The position numbers and the translations under genes were made by a program. Source: Desulfatibacillaceae bacterium (GTDB lineage Bacteria > Desulfobacterota > Desulfobacteria > Desulfobacterales > Desulfatibacillaceae). Taken from it: a stretch of 17,486 nucleotides of DNA. The first letter of the stretch is position 1. Each line of letters opens with the position of its first letter. The stretch is from positions 1 through 17,486 of the forward strand of contig JASEHB010000008.1 in NCBI GenBank assembly GCA_030018745.1. Direction: 5' to 3'. The notes under the pieces are model-generated. The model saw only the letters and a program-made list of their open reading frames with translations. It made no database searches and was not told the origin of the DNA. Positions 5,994 to 13,335 of this stretch are shown here, one piece after another.

Positions 5994-6533
5994 ATGAATA
6001 AGGGCAAAAAAAAGCCGGAAAAGGCAAAAATGGGCACGGCAAAAGCTGCTGTTGGCCCCCAATTTGAAGCTGTGGCCCAAAAGGCGGCCGGGGTTGTGGA
6101 GCCGGTGCTGGCGGCAGAGGGCCTGGAGCTTGTGCTGGCCCAGTTCTGCCCCGAGCCTGGAGGGCCTGTTTTAAGGCTTTTTGTTGACCGGCCCGGCGGC
6201 GTGACCCTGGAAGACTGCATGGCGGCCAGCCGCCTTGTTTCGGACCTTTTGGATGTTTATATGGAAGACCAGGCGGGCTACCGGCTTGAAGTCTCCTCTC
6301 CGGGGGATACCCGTCCCCTTACAAAGAAGGAGCATTTCGAGAAATTTCGCGGCAGCCGCGCCAAAGTGACGCTTGCCCAGCCCCAAAACGGCAGAAAAAA
6401 CTTTACCGGGCGCATTGCAGGTGTTGAGAACAGCACCCTTACCCTGGCCTGTGACGGGGGAATCGTGGAGCTTGCTTTGGACGGAATAGCTGTGGCCCGG
6501 CTCTGCCGCAGCAAGGGAGAAGACCGATGCTAA
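5994..6533 (+). CDS. rimP: Ribosome maturation factor RimP
   Basis: RimP binds the 30S precursor and helps S12 and neighbouring proteins assemble. The product (179 residues from this ATG) shows VVEPVLAAEGLELVLAQF, LRLFVDRPGGVTLEDCMAASRLVSDLLD and the signature YRLEVSSPGDTRPL; in most RimP the last reads LEVSSPGLDRPL. The C-terminal SH3-like part (RGSRAKVTLAQPQNGRKNFTGRIAGVE) is also present. The start is uncertain. TTG at 5988 and ATG at 5994 lack a Shine-Dalgarno sequence, while ATG at 6030 has GGAAAAGG 5 nt upstream and would give 167 residues, closer to the usual length. The 3' end overlaps nusA by 7 nt, the usual coupling of these two genes. Confidence 0.93.
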   Translation: MNKGKKKPEKAKMGTAKAAVGPQFEAVAQKAAGVVEPVLAAEGLELVLAQFCPEPGGPVLRLFVDRPGGVTLEDCMAASRLVSDLLDVYMEDQAGYRLEVSSPGDTRPLTKKEHFEKFRGSRAKVTLAQPQNGRKNFTGRIAGVENSTLTLACDGGIVELALDGIAVARLCRSKGEDRC

Positions 6534-8026
6534 ACGACATCAGCCGTGTCATTGAACAGGTCAGCCGAGACAGGGGGATTGACAAGGACATCCTTATTGC
6601 CACCCTCACGGAGGCCATCCAGTCGGCGGCTCACAAGAAATTGGGCCCAAGGGCGGAAATTGAGGTCCATTACAATGAGGAAACCGGCGAAATAGAGGTC
6701 TTCCAATTCAAGGAAGTGGTTGAAAATGTTGTGGAGCCGGACCTGGAAATAACCCTTGAGCAGGGCCGGGAGCTTGACCCGGAATGCGAAATCGGGGATC
6801 AGCTTGGCAGCAAAATGGACACGGCCACCTTTGGCCGCATTGCAGCCCAGAGCGCCAAGCAGGTCATTATCCAGAAAATGAAGGATGCCGAGCGGGATGC
6901 TGTTTACCGCAACTTCATTGACCGCAAGGGCGAAATCATAAACGGCGTGGTTCAGCGCATGGATCGCGGCGATATAGTCGTAAACCTTGGACAGACCGAG
7001 GGCATATTGCCCCACCGTGAGCAGGTCCCCCGCGAAATCTACCACAGAGGTGACCGCATCCGCGCAATCATTCTGGATGTGGTTGCGGATGGCCGCGGTC
7101 CCCAGGTCATTCTTTCCCGCAGCCGCCGCAGCTTCCTCATCCAGCTTTTCAAGATGGAGGTTCCCGAAGTCGGCGAAGGCATTGTGTCCATAATGGGCGT
7201 GGCAAGGGAGCCGGGTGTCCGCTCCAAGATTGCCGTGGCCAGTTCCGACTCCGAGGTGGATGCCGTGGGTGCCTGCGTGGGAATGCGCGGCTCGCGGGTT
7301 CAGAATGTTGTGCATGAGCTGCGCGGGGAAAAGATAGACATTGTTCCCTGGCACGCGGATTCAGCCAAGTATGTGTGCAATGCCCTGGCTCCGGCCCAGA
7401 TATCGCGCGTTATCATTGACGATGAATCATCGGCAATGGAAGTGATTGTCCCTGACGAGTTTTTGTCTGTGGCCATAGGCAAGAAGGGCCAGAATGTGCG
7501 CCTTGCCTCCAAGCTCACGGGCTGGCATCTTGATGTAAAGAGCGAGACCCGCTACAACCGCGCCATGCAGGACGGCTATGACTCCCTTCTGGAATTGCCG
7601 GGCATGAATGCAGCCCTGGCGGATGCCCTTTATGAAAAGGGACTTTATTCCGTTGAGGAAATCGCCAGCGCTTCGCCCGATGACATCATTGCGGTGCGCT
7701 CCATGGAAGAGCAGGAGGCCCGTGACATCATCGATTCAGCCCGCACCGCAGCCTTGAGGCGCATTGCCGAGGCCAGAAAGCGGGAGCAGGAAAGGGAAGT
7801 CCAGGAGGCTGCGGCAAGGGCAAAAAGCCGTGAAGCCAAAAAGGCGGCCGAGGCAGATGCAGCCGAGGCAGAGGCTGCCCAGGATCAGGAAGATGAGGAG
7901 AATATGGGGCCTGACGAGAGTCCGCAGGAAACCCAGGAAGCCCAGGAAGCCCAGGAAGCCGCTTCTGATGAAGAATCCGGCGATGCCCAGAATGATGACC
8001 TGGATAACACTCCTGACCGGCAATAG
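6527..8026 (+). CDS. nusA: Transcription termination/antitermination factor NusA
   Basis: NusA binds RNA polymerase and nascent RNA and modulates pausing, termination and rRNA antitermination. In the 499-residue product, the N-terminal polymerase-binding domain covers about 1-130. The S1 domain covers about 135-199 (GDIVVNLGQTEGILP). KH1 lies at about 230-278 with GMRG (252-255), and KH2 at about 305-338 with GKKG (318-321). A single helix-hairpin-helix unit covers about 352-412 (LLELPGMNAALADALYEKGL). The last 85 residues are a charged Ala/Glu-rich tail with three Ala-Gln-Glu repeats, probably disordered. AGGGAGA lies 6 nt before the ATG. It overlaps rimP and is followed directly by infB; ylxR, often between them, is absent. 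Confidence 0.97.
   Translation: MLNDISRVIEQVSRDRGIDKDILIATLTEAIQSAAHKKLGPRAEIEVHYNEETGEIEVFQFKEVVENVVEPDLEITLEQGRELDPECEIGDQLGSKMDTATFGRIAAQSAKQVIIQKMKDAERDAVYRNFIDRKGEIINGVVQRMDRGDIVVNLGQTEGILPHREQVPREIYHRGDRIRAIILDVVADGRGPQVILSRSRRSFLIQLFKMEVPEVGEGIVSIMGVAREPGVRSKIAVASSDSEVDAVGACVGMRGSRVQNVVHELRGEKIDIVPWHADSAKYVCNALAPAQISRVIIDDESSAMEVIVPDEFLSVAIGKKGQNVRLASKLTGWHLDVKSETRYNRAMQDGYDSLLELPGMNAALADALYEKGLYSVEEIASASPDDIIAVRSMEEQEARDIIDSARTAALRRIAEARKREQEREVQEAAARAKSREAKKAAEADAAEAEAAQDQEDEENMGPDESPQETQEAQEAQEAASDEESGDAQNDDLDNTPDRQ
7932..7958 (+). repeat. Three 9-bp tandem repeats in the nusA tail
   Basis: CCCAGGAAG is repeated at 7932-7940, 7941-7949 and 7950-7958 without change, encoding a Gln-Glu-Ala series in the acidic C-terminal tail. 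The exact DNA repeats point to recent replication slippage in a disordered segment. Confidence 0.85.
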
Positions 8027-8032
8027 CCGGAG

Positions 8033-8047
8033 ACTTAAACGCCGGGG
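8033..8047 (+). promoter_or_regulatory. Upstream motif shared with rpsO (copy 1)
   Basis: ACTTAAACGCCGGGG lies 76 nt before the infB start. Positions 12854-12868, 80 nt before the rpsO start, differ from it at one base of 15. It does not match a complete promoter. A shared mRNA-leader or protein-binding site is possible, and so is coincidence. Confidence 0.3.
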
Positions 8048-8096
8048 CGTCTGAAAAAGGCGGCCCAAAGGCGCATTTGTTGCGATAACAAAGCCC

Positions 8097-8103
8097 AAGG
8101 GGA
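8097..8103 (+). promoter_or_regulatory. Ribosome-binding site that fixes the infB start
   Basis: AAGGGGA ends 5 nt before the ATG at 8109. The upstream in-frame ATG at 8103 overlaps this sequence and leaves no spacer, so 8109 is the likely start. Confidence 0.7.
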
Positions 8104-8108
8104 TGGGA

Positions 8109-11072
8109 ATGGCGAAAATTCGAGTTTACGAGTTGGCCCGGGAACTCAGCATGACCAACAAAGATCTGTTGGAGAAGATCGAGGGGATGGATCTGCCCGA
8201 TTCTGCATCCATCAAAACCCATACGAGCTCCATAGAAGAAGAAACGGTCGAGCTGATCAAGGCCAACCTGGCTGCTCCCAAGCAGGCAAATATAGTTGAA
8301 AAGCGTATCGGCAGCACCCTGATACGCAGACGCCGTAAGGATGCGCCTGCAGAACCAGCTCCTGAAAAGGAAGACCTGCCCCAGGAAGCGGCCGCGGAGG
8401 CGCAGGCTCCACCCGCCGAAGCAGAAGCTTTAGCTGCGCCTGAAGCCAAAAAGGCGGAGAAGGCCAAAAAGGAGGCTGTTGAGCCGAAGGAAGCTCCCGC
8501 AAAGGAGGCTTCAGACCAAAAGGCCCTGCAGGAAGAGCCTGTCAGCACCCCGGATGCCAAAGACCTTGAGGCAGAGGCTGCCGCTGATGTCAAAGCTGAT
8601 GCCCAAAAGGCGGCTCCAGCTCCCAAGGCTGTGAAGAAACGCAAAAAAGCCACAGAGGAAGCACCGGCCAAAATTGTTGCCAAGCCAACTCCTCCGCCTC
8701 CGCCGGAACCAGAACCGGAACCAGCGGCAGAACCGGAACCCGCAGCAGAAACGGATCAGGCGCTGCCGGATCAGGATCAGGCGCCTGTTGCAAAGGCCGG
8801 AGAGGATGAGCAGGCGCAAGCTGCGCCCCAGAAAGAGGTTGAGCCGGAAAAAACCGGCATTACCGATCAGCCGGAATCCCAACCGCCTGTTGAAACAGAA
8901 GGAAAAGAAGCCCCAAAGCCTGCCAAGCCCAAAAAGAAAAAGAAAAAGGAGCAGGCAGCCAAAATAATCAGTCTGCCGGAAAAGCCGCCGGAATTTTACA
9001 AGCCCGAGCCCAGGCAGGAGGCCAAGCAGGAGGCCAGGCCAGAGCCGAGGCCGGAGAAAAGGCCTGCGCCACCAAGCTCTGTCGAGCCTGACAATGCCTT
9101 GGCTGCCCGCAAGAAAAAGAAAAAGGGCCGCAAGGTTGAGGAGACGGTTGCAGAAGTTGATGCCAAGCTTGTCAAGAAGCGGACCTCCTTCAAGCGCCGC
9201 GAGGTTGTGGAGGGCGCAGCCCTTTATGACCAGGCAGGCCGGGGCCGCAAAGGCAAGCGGGGCAGCGGCAAGCCTCTTCCCAAGCCCGGAAAAACCATCA
9301 CCACCACTCCAAAGGCCATCAAGCGCAGAATCAAGGTGGATGAAGCCATTTTGCTTTCCGAGCTTGCAAAGCGCATGGGCATAAAGGCTTCCGAGCTTAT
9401 CCGCAAGATGATGGACATGGGCACCATGGCCACCATCAACCAGTCTTTGGACTTTGAAACCGCCACCATTCTGGCCGCTGAATTCAGCTATGAGCTTGAG
9501 AGGGCCGGTTTTGAAGAGGAAACCTTTATAAAGGCCCAGCATGATGCTCCGGAATCCCTGAAGGAGCGCCCCCCTGTGGTCACCATCATGGGCCATGTTG
9601 ACCACGGCAAGACCTCCCTGTTGGATGTCATCCGCCAAACATCGGTCACAAGCGGCGAGGCAGGCGGTATTACCCAGCACATCGGCGCTTACACGGTGGT
9701 TACGCCCAAGGGCAATGTCACATTTCTGGATACCCCCGGCCACGAGGCTTTTACTGCCATGCGCGCCCGTGGCGCATCTGTTACGGATATAGTTGTTCTG
9801 GTTGTTGCCGCAGATGACGGGGTTATGCCCCAGACCGTGGAGGCCATCAATCACGCCAGGGCTGCCCAGGTTCCAATAATCGTGGCGGTTAACAAGATGG
9901 ACAAGCCGGGTGCAGACCCGGACAAGGTGATGCGGGAGCTTGCGGAAAAGGGCCTATCCTCCGAAGACTGGGGCGGCGATACGATTTTTGTGAAGGTTTC
10001 GGCCAAGGCCAAAACGGGCATTGATCTCCTGCTGGAGATGATTCTGCTCCAGGCGGAGGTTCTGGAGCTTACCGCCAATGCAGACAAGCCTGCCAGGGGC
10101 CATGTTGTGGAAGGCAAGATGGATCCGGGTCGCGGCCCTGTTGCCACGGTTCTGGTCAAGGAAGGCACCCTCCATGCAGGAGAAGTGGTGGTCTGCGGCG
10201 TTCACTGGGGCAAGATAAGAGCCTTGACCGATGACCGGGGCCAGACGGTTGATGCAGCCGGACCTTCGTTCCCGGCAGAGATAATAGGCCTTTCGGGTGT
10301 TCCCATGGCTGGCGATGAGATGGTAGTGGTGGAAAACGAAAAGTCCGCCAAGCAGATTTCCGAGCACCGCAGCCACAAGCAGCGCATTGCAGATCTTGCA
10401 AAGACCACCCGGCCAAACCTGGAAAACATTTTTGCCCAGATGCAGATGGGCCAGGTAAAGCAGCTTGAAATCATTGTAAAGGCGGATGTTCAGGGATCTG
10501 TGGAAGCCCTGGTTGACAGCCTGAACAAGCTCTCCGGCGATGAGGTCAAGGTCAGCGTTCTTCACTCCGCTGTTGGAACCGTAACCGAATCCGATGTCAG
10601 CCTGGCTGCGGTTTCAGATGCCATCATCCTTGCCTTCAATGTGCGACCCAATCCCAAAGTGGTTGATTTTGCAGCCGAAGAGCATGTTGACATCCGCTAC
10701 TATGACATAATCTACGATGTAATAAACGACATCAAGGCCGCAATGGTGGGCATGATGGCCTCCACCTACAAGGAGCACATTGTCGGCCGGGCTGAAGTGC
10801 GCGACACCTTCACCATTCCCAAGGTGGGCACCATAGCCGGGTCCTACATTCTGGATGGCAAGGCCCAACGCGGCTCTCTTGCCCGCCTTGTGCGGGACGG
10901 AGTTGTGGTGCATGACGGCAAGGTTGGCTCTCTGCGGCGCTTCAAGGATGATGTGAAGGAAGTGCTTGCAGGCTACGAATGCGGCATAGGGCTTGATAAT
11001 TTCAACGACATCAAGCCGGGCGACCAGATAGAGCTTTACAAGCTTGAGGAGATAAAGCCCTCCATGGATTAG
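8109..11072 (+). CDS. infB: Translation initiation factor IF-2
   Basis: IF-2 is the GTPase that places initiator fMet-tRNA on the 30S subunit and promotes 50S joining. The 987-residue protein is long for the family. A first IF2N domain (MAKIRVYELARELSMTNKDL) covers about 1-50. A disordered Ala/Glu/Pro/Lys-rich linker of about 350 residues follows, with Lys runs, then a second IF2N domain (about 408-463). The G domain is complete: G1 GHVDHGKT (495-502), switch GGITQHIGAY, G3 DTPGHEAF (541-548), G4 NKMDKP (595-600) and G5 SAKAKTG (631-637). The beta-barrel and fMet-tRNA-binding C-terminal domains follow. The start at 8109 gives the typical MAKIRVYELA N-terminus. It lies in the cluster between nusA and the DUF503 gene. 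Confidence 0.97.
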   Translation: MAKIRVYELARELSMTNKDLLEKIEGMDLPDSASIKTHTSSIEEETVELIKANLAAPKQANIVEKRIGSTLIRRRRKDAPAEPAPEKEDLPQEAAAEAQAPPAEAEALAAPEAKKAEKAKKEAVEPKEAPAKEASDQKALQEEPVSTPDAKDLEAEAAADVKADAQKAAPAPKAVKKRKKATEEAPAKIVAKPTPPPPPEPEPEPAAEPEPAAETDQALPDQDQAPVAKAGEDEQAQAAPQKEVEPEKTGITDQPESQPPVETEGKEAPKPAKPKKKKKKEQAAKIISLPEKPPEFYKPEPRQEAKQEARPEPRPEKRPAPPSSVEPDNALAARKKKKKGRKVEETVAEVDAKLVKKRTSFKRREVVEGAALYDQAGRGRKGKRGSGKPLPKPGKTITTTPKAIKRRIKVDEAILLSELAKRMGIKASELIRKMMDMGTMATINQSLDFETATILAAEFSYELERAGFEEETFIKAQHDAPESLKERPPVVTIMGHVDHGKTSLLDVIRQTSVTSGEAGGITQHIGAYTVVTPKGNVTFLDTPGHEAFTAMRARGASVTDIVVLVVAADDGVMPQTVEAINHARAAQVPIIVAVNKMDKPGADPDKVMRELAEKGLSSEDWGGDTIFVKVSAKAKTGIDLLLEMILLQAEVLELTANADKPARGHVVEGKMDPGRGPVATVLVKEGTLHAGEVVVCGVHWGKIRALTDDRGQTVDAAGPSFPAEIIGLSGVPMAGDEMVVVENEKSAKQISEHRSHKQRIADLAKTTRPNLENIFAQMQMGQVKQLEIIVKADVQGSVEALVDSLNKLSGDEVKVSVLHSAVGTVTESDVSLAAVSDAIILAFNVRPNPKVVDFAAEEHVDIRYYDIIYDVINDIKAAMVGMMASTYKEHIVGRAEVRDTFTIPKVGTIAGSYILDGKAQRGSLARLVRDGVVVHDGKVGSLRRFKDDVKEVLAGYECGIGLDNFNDIKPGDQIELYKLEEIKPSMD

Positions 11073-11126
11073 CCGGGCGGGCTGCCGGGCAAAATAGCTT
11101 CAACCCTTGCAAGAGGAGGCCCGAAC

Positions 11127-11504
11127 ATGGTTGTGGGTTACGGCGCAATAACACTGCGGCTTCCCGAAAACCACAGCCTCAAAGGGAAGCGCAAGGCAGT
11201 CAAGGCGGTCATAGGGCGGATACGCAGCAATTTCAATGTTTCCGCCGCAGAAATTGCCGCCAATGAAATGCACCAGCGCGCGGTAATCGGAGTGGCCCTG
11301 ACGGGCAATGCCCATACCCTTGTCAACTCCAAGCTGGACCGTATAGTGAATCTGGTGGAGAGCATGGGGGTCGGCGAGGTTCTGGATGCCGAAATGGAAG
11401 TAATGAGCGTGGCCCTGCCTTCAGGCCGCATGGAATGGGATGAGGATCTGTCGCAATGGATTCGGGATATGGAAAAAAGCCCTTTGACCGGGCAAGACGA
11501 GTAG
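11127..11504 (+). CDS. DUF503 (YlxP-like) protein
   Basis: The 125-residue protein matches the DUF503/YlxP family by its opening MVVGYGAITLRLPENHSLKGKRK and by KAVIGRIRSNFNVSAAEI. This small ferredoxin-like-fold protein is common between infB and rbfA. Its role is not firmly known, though the constant position suggests ribosome assembly or RNA work. AGAGGAGG (11112-11119) is a strong ribosome-binding site 7 nt before the ATG. The 3' end overlaps rbfA by 49 nt. Confidence 0.9.
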   Translation: MVVGYGAITLRLPENHSLKGKRKAVKAVIGRIRSNFNVSAAEIAANEMHQRAVIGVALTGNAHTLVNSKLDRIVNLVESMGVGEVLDAEMEVMSVALPSGRMEWDEDLSQWIRDMEKSPLTGQDE

Positions 11505-11833
11505 GCGCCCGCATGAAGGAGGAAATCGCCCTTGTGCTGGCAAACCGTCTCCGGGATCCGGGCCTTAAAAGCGCCATCATCATGGATGTGGAGCTTACCC
11601 GCGATTTGCGGCTTGCCAGGGTTTATTACTGCCTGCAAGGCGGGCCGGAGGGCCGGGAGGCGGCCCAAAGCGGATTTGACAGGGCCAGGGGCTTTATAAA
11701 AAAGGAAATAGCGCCCCTTTTGGGGCTGCGTTATATGCCGGACCTGGAGTTTTTGTATGACAACTCCATTGATCAGGGCCAGCACATGGAAGCTCTTTTA
11801 AAAAAGCTTAACCAACAAGAGCAGGAAGAATAA
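11456..11833 (+). CDS. rbfA: 30S ribosome-binding factor RbfA
   Basis: RbfA binds the 16S rRNA central pseudoknot region late in 30S assembly and is needed for growth in the cold. The 125-residue product shows FDRARRVGARMKEEIALVLA, then RDPGLKSAIIMDVELTRDLR followed by LARVYY, the standard KH-like RbfA core. The ATG at 11456 is chosen because the conserved RARRV helix lies before the next Met (residue 20, position 11513). GAGG (11442-11445) may serve as a weak ribosome-binding site. The first 49 nt are also coding for the C-terminus of the DUF503 protein in another frame. The stop TAA shares one base with the truB ATG. Confidence 0.95.
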   Translation: MDSGYGKKPFDRARRVGARMKEEIALVLANRLRDPGLKSAIIMDVELTRDLRLARVYYCLQGGPEGREAAQSGFDRARGFIKKEIAPLLGLRYMPDLEFLYDNSIDQGQHMEALLKKLNQQEQEE

Positions 11834-12774
11834 TGGCCAGGGGAAAAAAGGCCCTGTCCATAAACGGCGTTGTGGTTCTGGACAAGCCCGCAGATCTGAC
11901 TTCAGCCCAGGTTGTGGCAACGGTCAAAAGGGCATTGAGGGCCGAAAAGGTTGGCCACACAGGAACGCTGGACCCATTTGCAACCGGAGTGTTGGTGTGC
12001 TGCCTGGGTTCGGCCACAAAGCTTGCCCGCTTTTTTTTGCATGGCGACAAGGGCTACCAGGCCCTGCTCTGCCTGGGTGTGGATACCGACACACAGGATC
12101 TCACCGGACAGGTTGTTGCCAGGGGAGACTGGTCGGGCATAACTCAAGAACAGGTGGAAAAGGCTCTTTTGAAGTTTACGGGCCGCATAATGCAGGAGCC
12201 GCCGGTATATTCGGCCTTGAAGCACGAGGGCCAGGCCCTTTACAAGCTGGCCAGGGCTGGAACCCCCGTGCAGAAACCAGCCCGGCCCGTTCACATAAAG
12301 CAGTTGACCCTGCTTGAGGTGAATCTGCCGCTGGTGAGTTTTTACTGCACCTGCTCCGGAGGAACCTACATCCGCTCGCTGTGTGCGGACATAGGCAGAG
12401 AACTGGGCTGCGGAGGCCACTTGCAGGCCTTGCGCCGCACGGCGAACAGCGGCTTCACCCTTGACGATGCGGTGAGCCTGGAGAGCTTTTTGAAGGACGC
12501 GGCACAAGGCAGGGCCAGCGAGCATTTCATAGGCCCGGCAGATGCCTTGAAGACCATGATTGAGGTCACGGCGGATTTTGCCCTGACCAAAAAAATCCGT
12601 CACGGCCAGGCTCTTACCCGCCGTGATATGGCCCTGCCCCATGCGTCCCCCGAAGCCCAAGGGGCTGCAAGGCAGGTGAAGGTGGTTGACGCCAACCGGA
12701 ATCTGTTGGCTGTTCTGGAGGAGAATCCGGACGGGGTCGGCCTGGATTATTGCTGTGTGTTTTCAGCGGCCTGA
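11833..12774 (+). CDS. truB: tRNA pseudouridine-55 synthase TruB
   Basis: TruB makes pseudouridine 55 in the T loop of nearly all tRNAs and acts as a tRNA chaperone. The 313-residue protein has GHTGTLDPFATGVL with catalytic Asp47, the substrate-loop region KGYQALLCLGVDTDTQD, YSALKHEGQALYKLARAG, and the CSGGTYIRSLCADIGRELG block. The remaining C-terminal third is the PUA-like region. The start codon overlaps the rbfA stop (TAATG), so translation is probably coupled. In many related genomes an nrnA-type DHH phosphoesterase sits between rbfA and truB; here there is none. Confidence 0.96.
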   Translation: MARGKKALSINGVVVLDKPADLTSAQVVATVKRALRAEKVGHTGTLDPFATGVLVCCLGSATKLARFFLHGDKGYQALLCLGVDTDTQDLTGQVVARGDWSGITQEQVEKALLKFTGRIMQEPPVYSALKHEGQALYKLARAGTPVQKPARPVHIKQLTLLEVNLPLVSFYCTCSGGTYIRSLCADIGRELGCGGHLQALRRTANSGFTLDDAVSLESFLKDAAQGRASEHFIGPADALKTMIEVTADFALTKKIRHGQALTRRDMALPHASPEAQGAARQVKVVDANRNLLAVLEENPDGVGLDYCCVFSAA

Positions 12775-12853
12775 AGTAAAGAGCTGCTTTAAAATATGGA
12801 GACCCGGCCTTCTTGGGCAAGGAATTGTCTGAAAGGCCCTTACAAAAGAGGCA

Positions 12854-12868
12854 ACTTAAACGCTGGGG
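12854..12868 (+). promoter_or_regulatory. Upstream motif shared with infB (copy 2)
   Basis: ACTTAAACGCTGGGG lies 80 nt before the rpsO start, in the only sizeable gap between truB and rpsO. It matches the copy before infB at 14 of 15 bases. Function unknown. Confidence 0.3.
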
Positions 12869-12885
12869 ATAAATAACAACAGGCC

Positions 12886-12905
12886 CTGCGGCTTTCGCAG
12901 GCCCC
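12886..12905 (+). promoter_or_regulatory. Leader hairpin before rpsO
   Basis: CCTGCG and CGCAGG form a perfect 6-bp stem with a GCTTT loop, extended by G-C pairs across one C-C mismatch. There is no T-run, so it is not a typical terminator. It ends about 13 nt before the ribosome-binding site of rpsO. S15 autoregulates its own mRNA through leader structures in several bacterial groups, so a role as an S15 operator is plausible but not shown. Confidence 0.4.
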
Positions 12906-12933
12906 ATTACCACAGCAAGGGAGGCACAAAGCA

Positions 12934-13203
12934 GTGGTTCTGACACCAGACAACAAAAAGGTCGTTATCGAAAAGTACAAGCGTCATGAAGCGGACACGG
13001 GATCCCCCGAAGTCCAGGTGGCTCTGCTCACCAACCGGATTGAGTACCTGACAGAGCATTTCAAGACCCATAAAAAGGATCACCACTCCCGGCGGGGCCT
13101 GCTCAAACTGGTGGGCCAGCGCCGCAGGCTGCTCAATTATCTTAAAAACAAGGATGTGCATCGTTACCGCGCAATCATTGCGGAGCTGGGCTTGAGGAAA
13201 TAA
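12934..13203 (+). CDS. rpsO: 30S ribosomal protein S15
   Basis: S15 is a primary binder of the 16S rRNA central domain and forms a bridge to the 50S subunit. The 89-residue product has exactly the family length and the expected sequence: KRHEADTGSPEVQVALLTNRI, HKKDHHSRRGLLKLVGQRRRLLNYL and a basic C-terminus. Translation starts at GTG (12934), with AGGGAGG 9 nt upstream. It lies between truB and pnp, its usual place. Confidence 0.97.
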   Translation: MVLTPDNKKVVIEKYKRHEADTGSPEVQVALLTNRIEYLTEHFKTHKKDHHSRRGLLKLVGQRRRLLNYLKNKDVHRYRAIIAELGLRK

Positions 13204-13280
13204 GCCTTCGCCCCGGTTTGTCAGTGCGTGCCGCGCCGCTTATGTGGCCCCTGCTGGCCGCAACCTTTTAATACGGCGCA

Positions 13281-13316
13281 CACGCCAGTACATGGCGGCA
13301 GATTGGTTTTGGCGTG
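13281..13316 (+). promoter_or_regulatory. Alternative hairpins in the pnp leader
   Basis: CACGCCA (13281-13287) pairs perfectly with TGGCGTG (13310-13316). Its inner part CGCCA (13283-13287) can instead pair with TGGCG (13293-13297) around a 5-nt loop. Both folds lie directly before the pnp ribosome-binding site (13324-13330). In E. coli a leader stem cut by RNase III underlies pnp autoregulation; a similar use here is inference from position only. Confidence 0.4.
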
Positions 13317-13323
13317 CAGCCTT

Positions 13324-13330
13324 GAGGAGA
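13324..13330 (+). promoter_or_regulatory. Ribosome-binding site that fixes the pnp start
   Basis: GAGGAGA lies 5 nt before the ATG at 13336. The reading frame is open back to 13228, but nothing upstream has a comparable site, and the extra residues do not resemble PNPase. Confidence 0.8.
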
Positions 13331-13335
13331 AAAAA

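Noticed and set aside
6530..7354. Minus-strand frame (274 codons) opposite nusA
   Set aside because: It is a shadow of the conserved NusA coding sequence, with no domain and no ribosome-binding site.
8511..9854. Long minus-strand frame (447 codons) opposite infB
   Set aside because: It lies opposite the repetitive Lys/Glu/Ala linker and G domain of IF-2. Its composition mirrors the codons of that gene, and it has no recognisable domain.
13228..13335. N-terminal extension of pnp
   Set aside because: The frame is open but the extra 36 residues do not resemble PNPase, and the ribosome-binding site is at 13324-13330.
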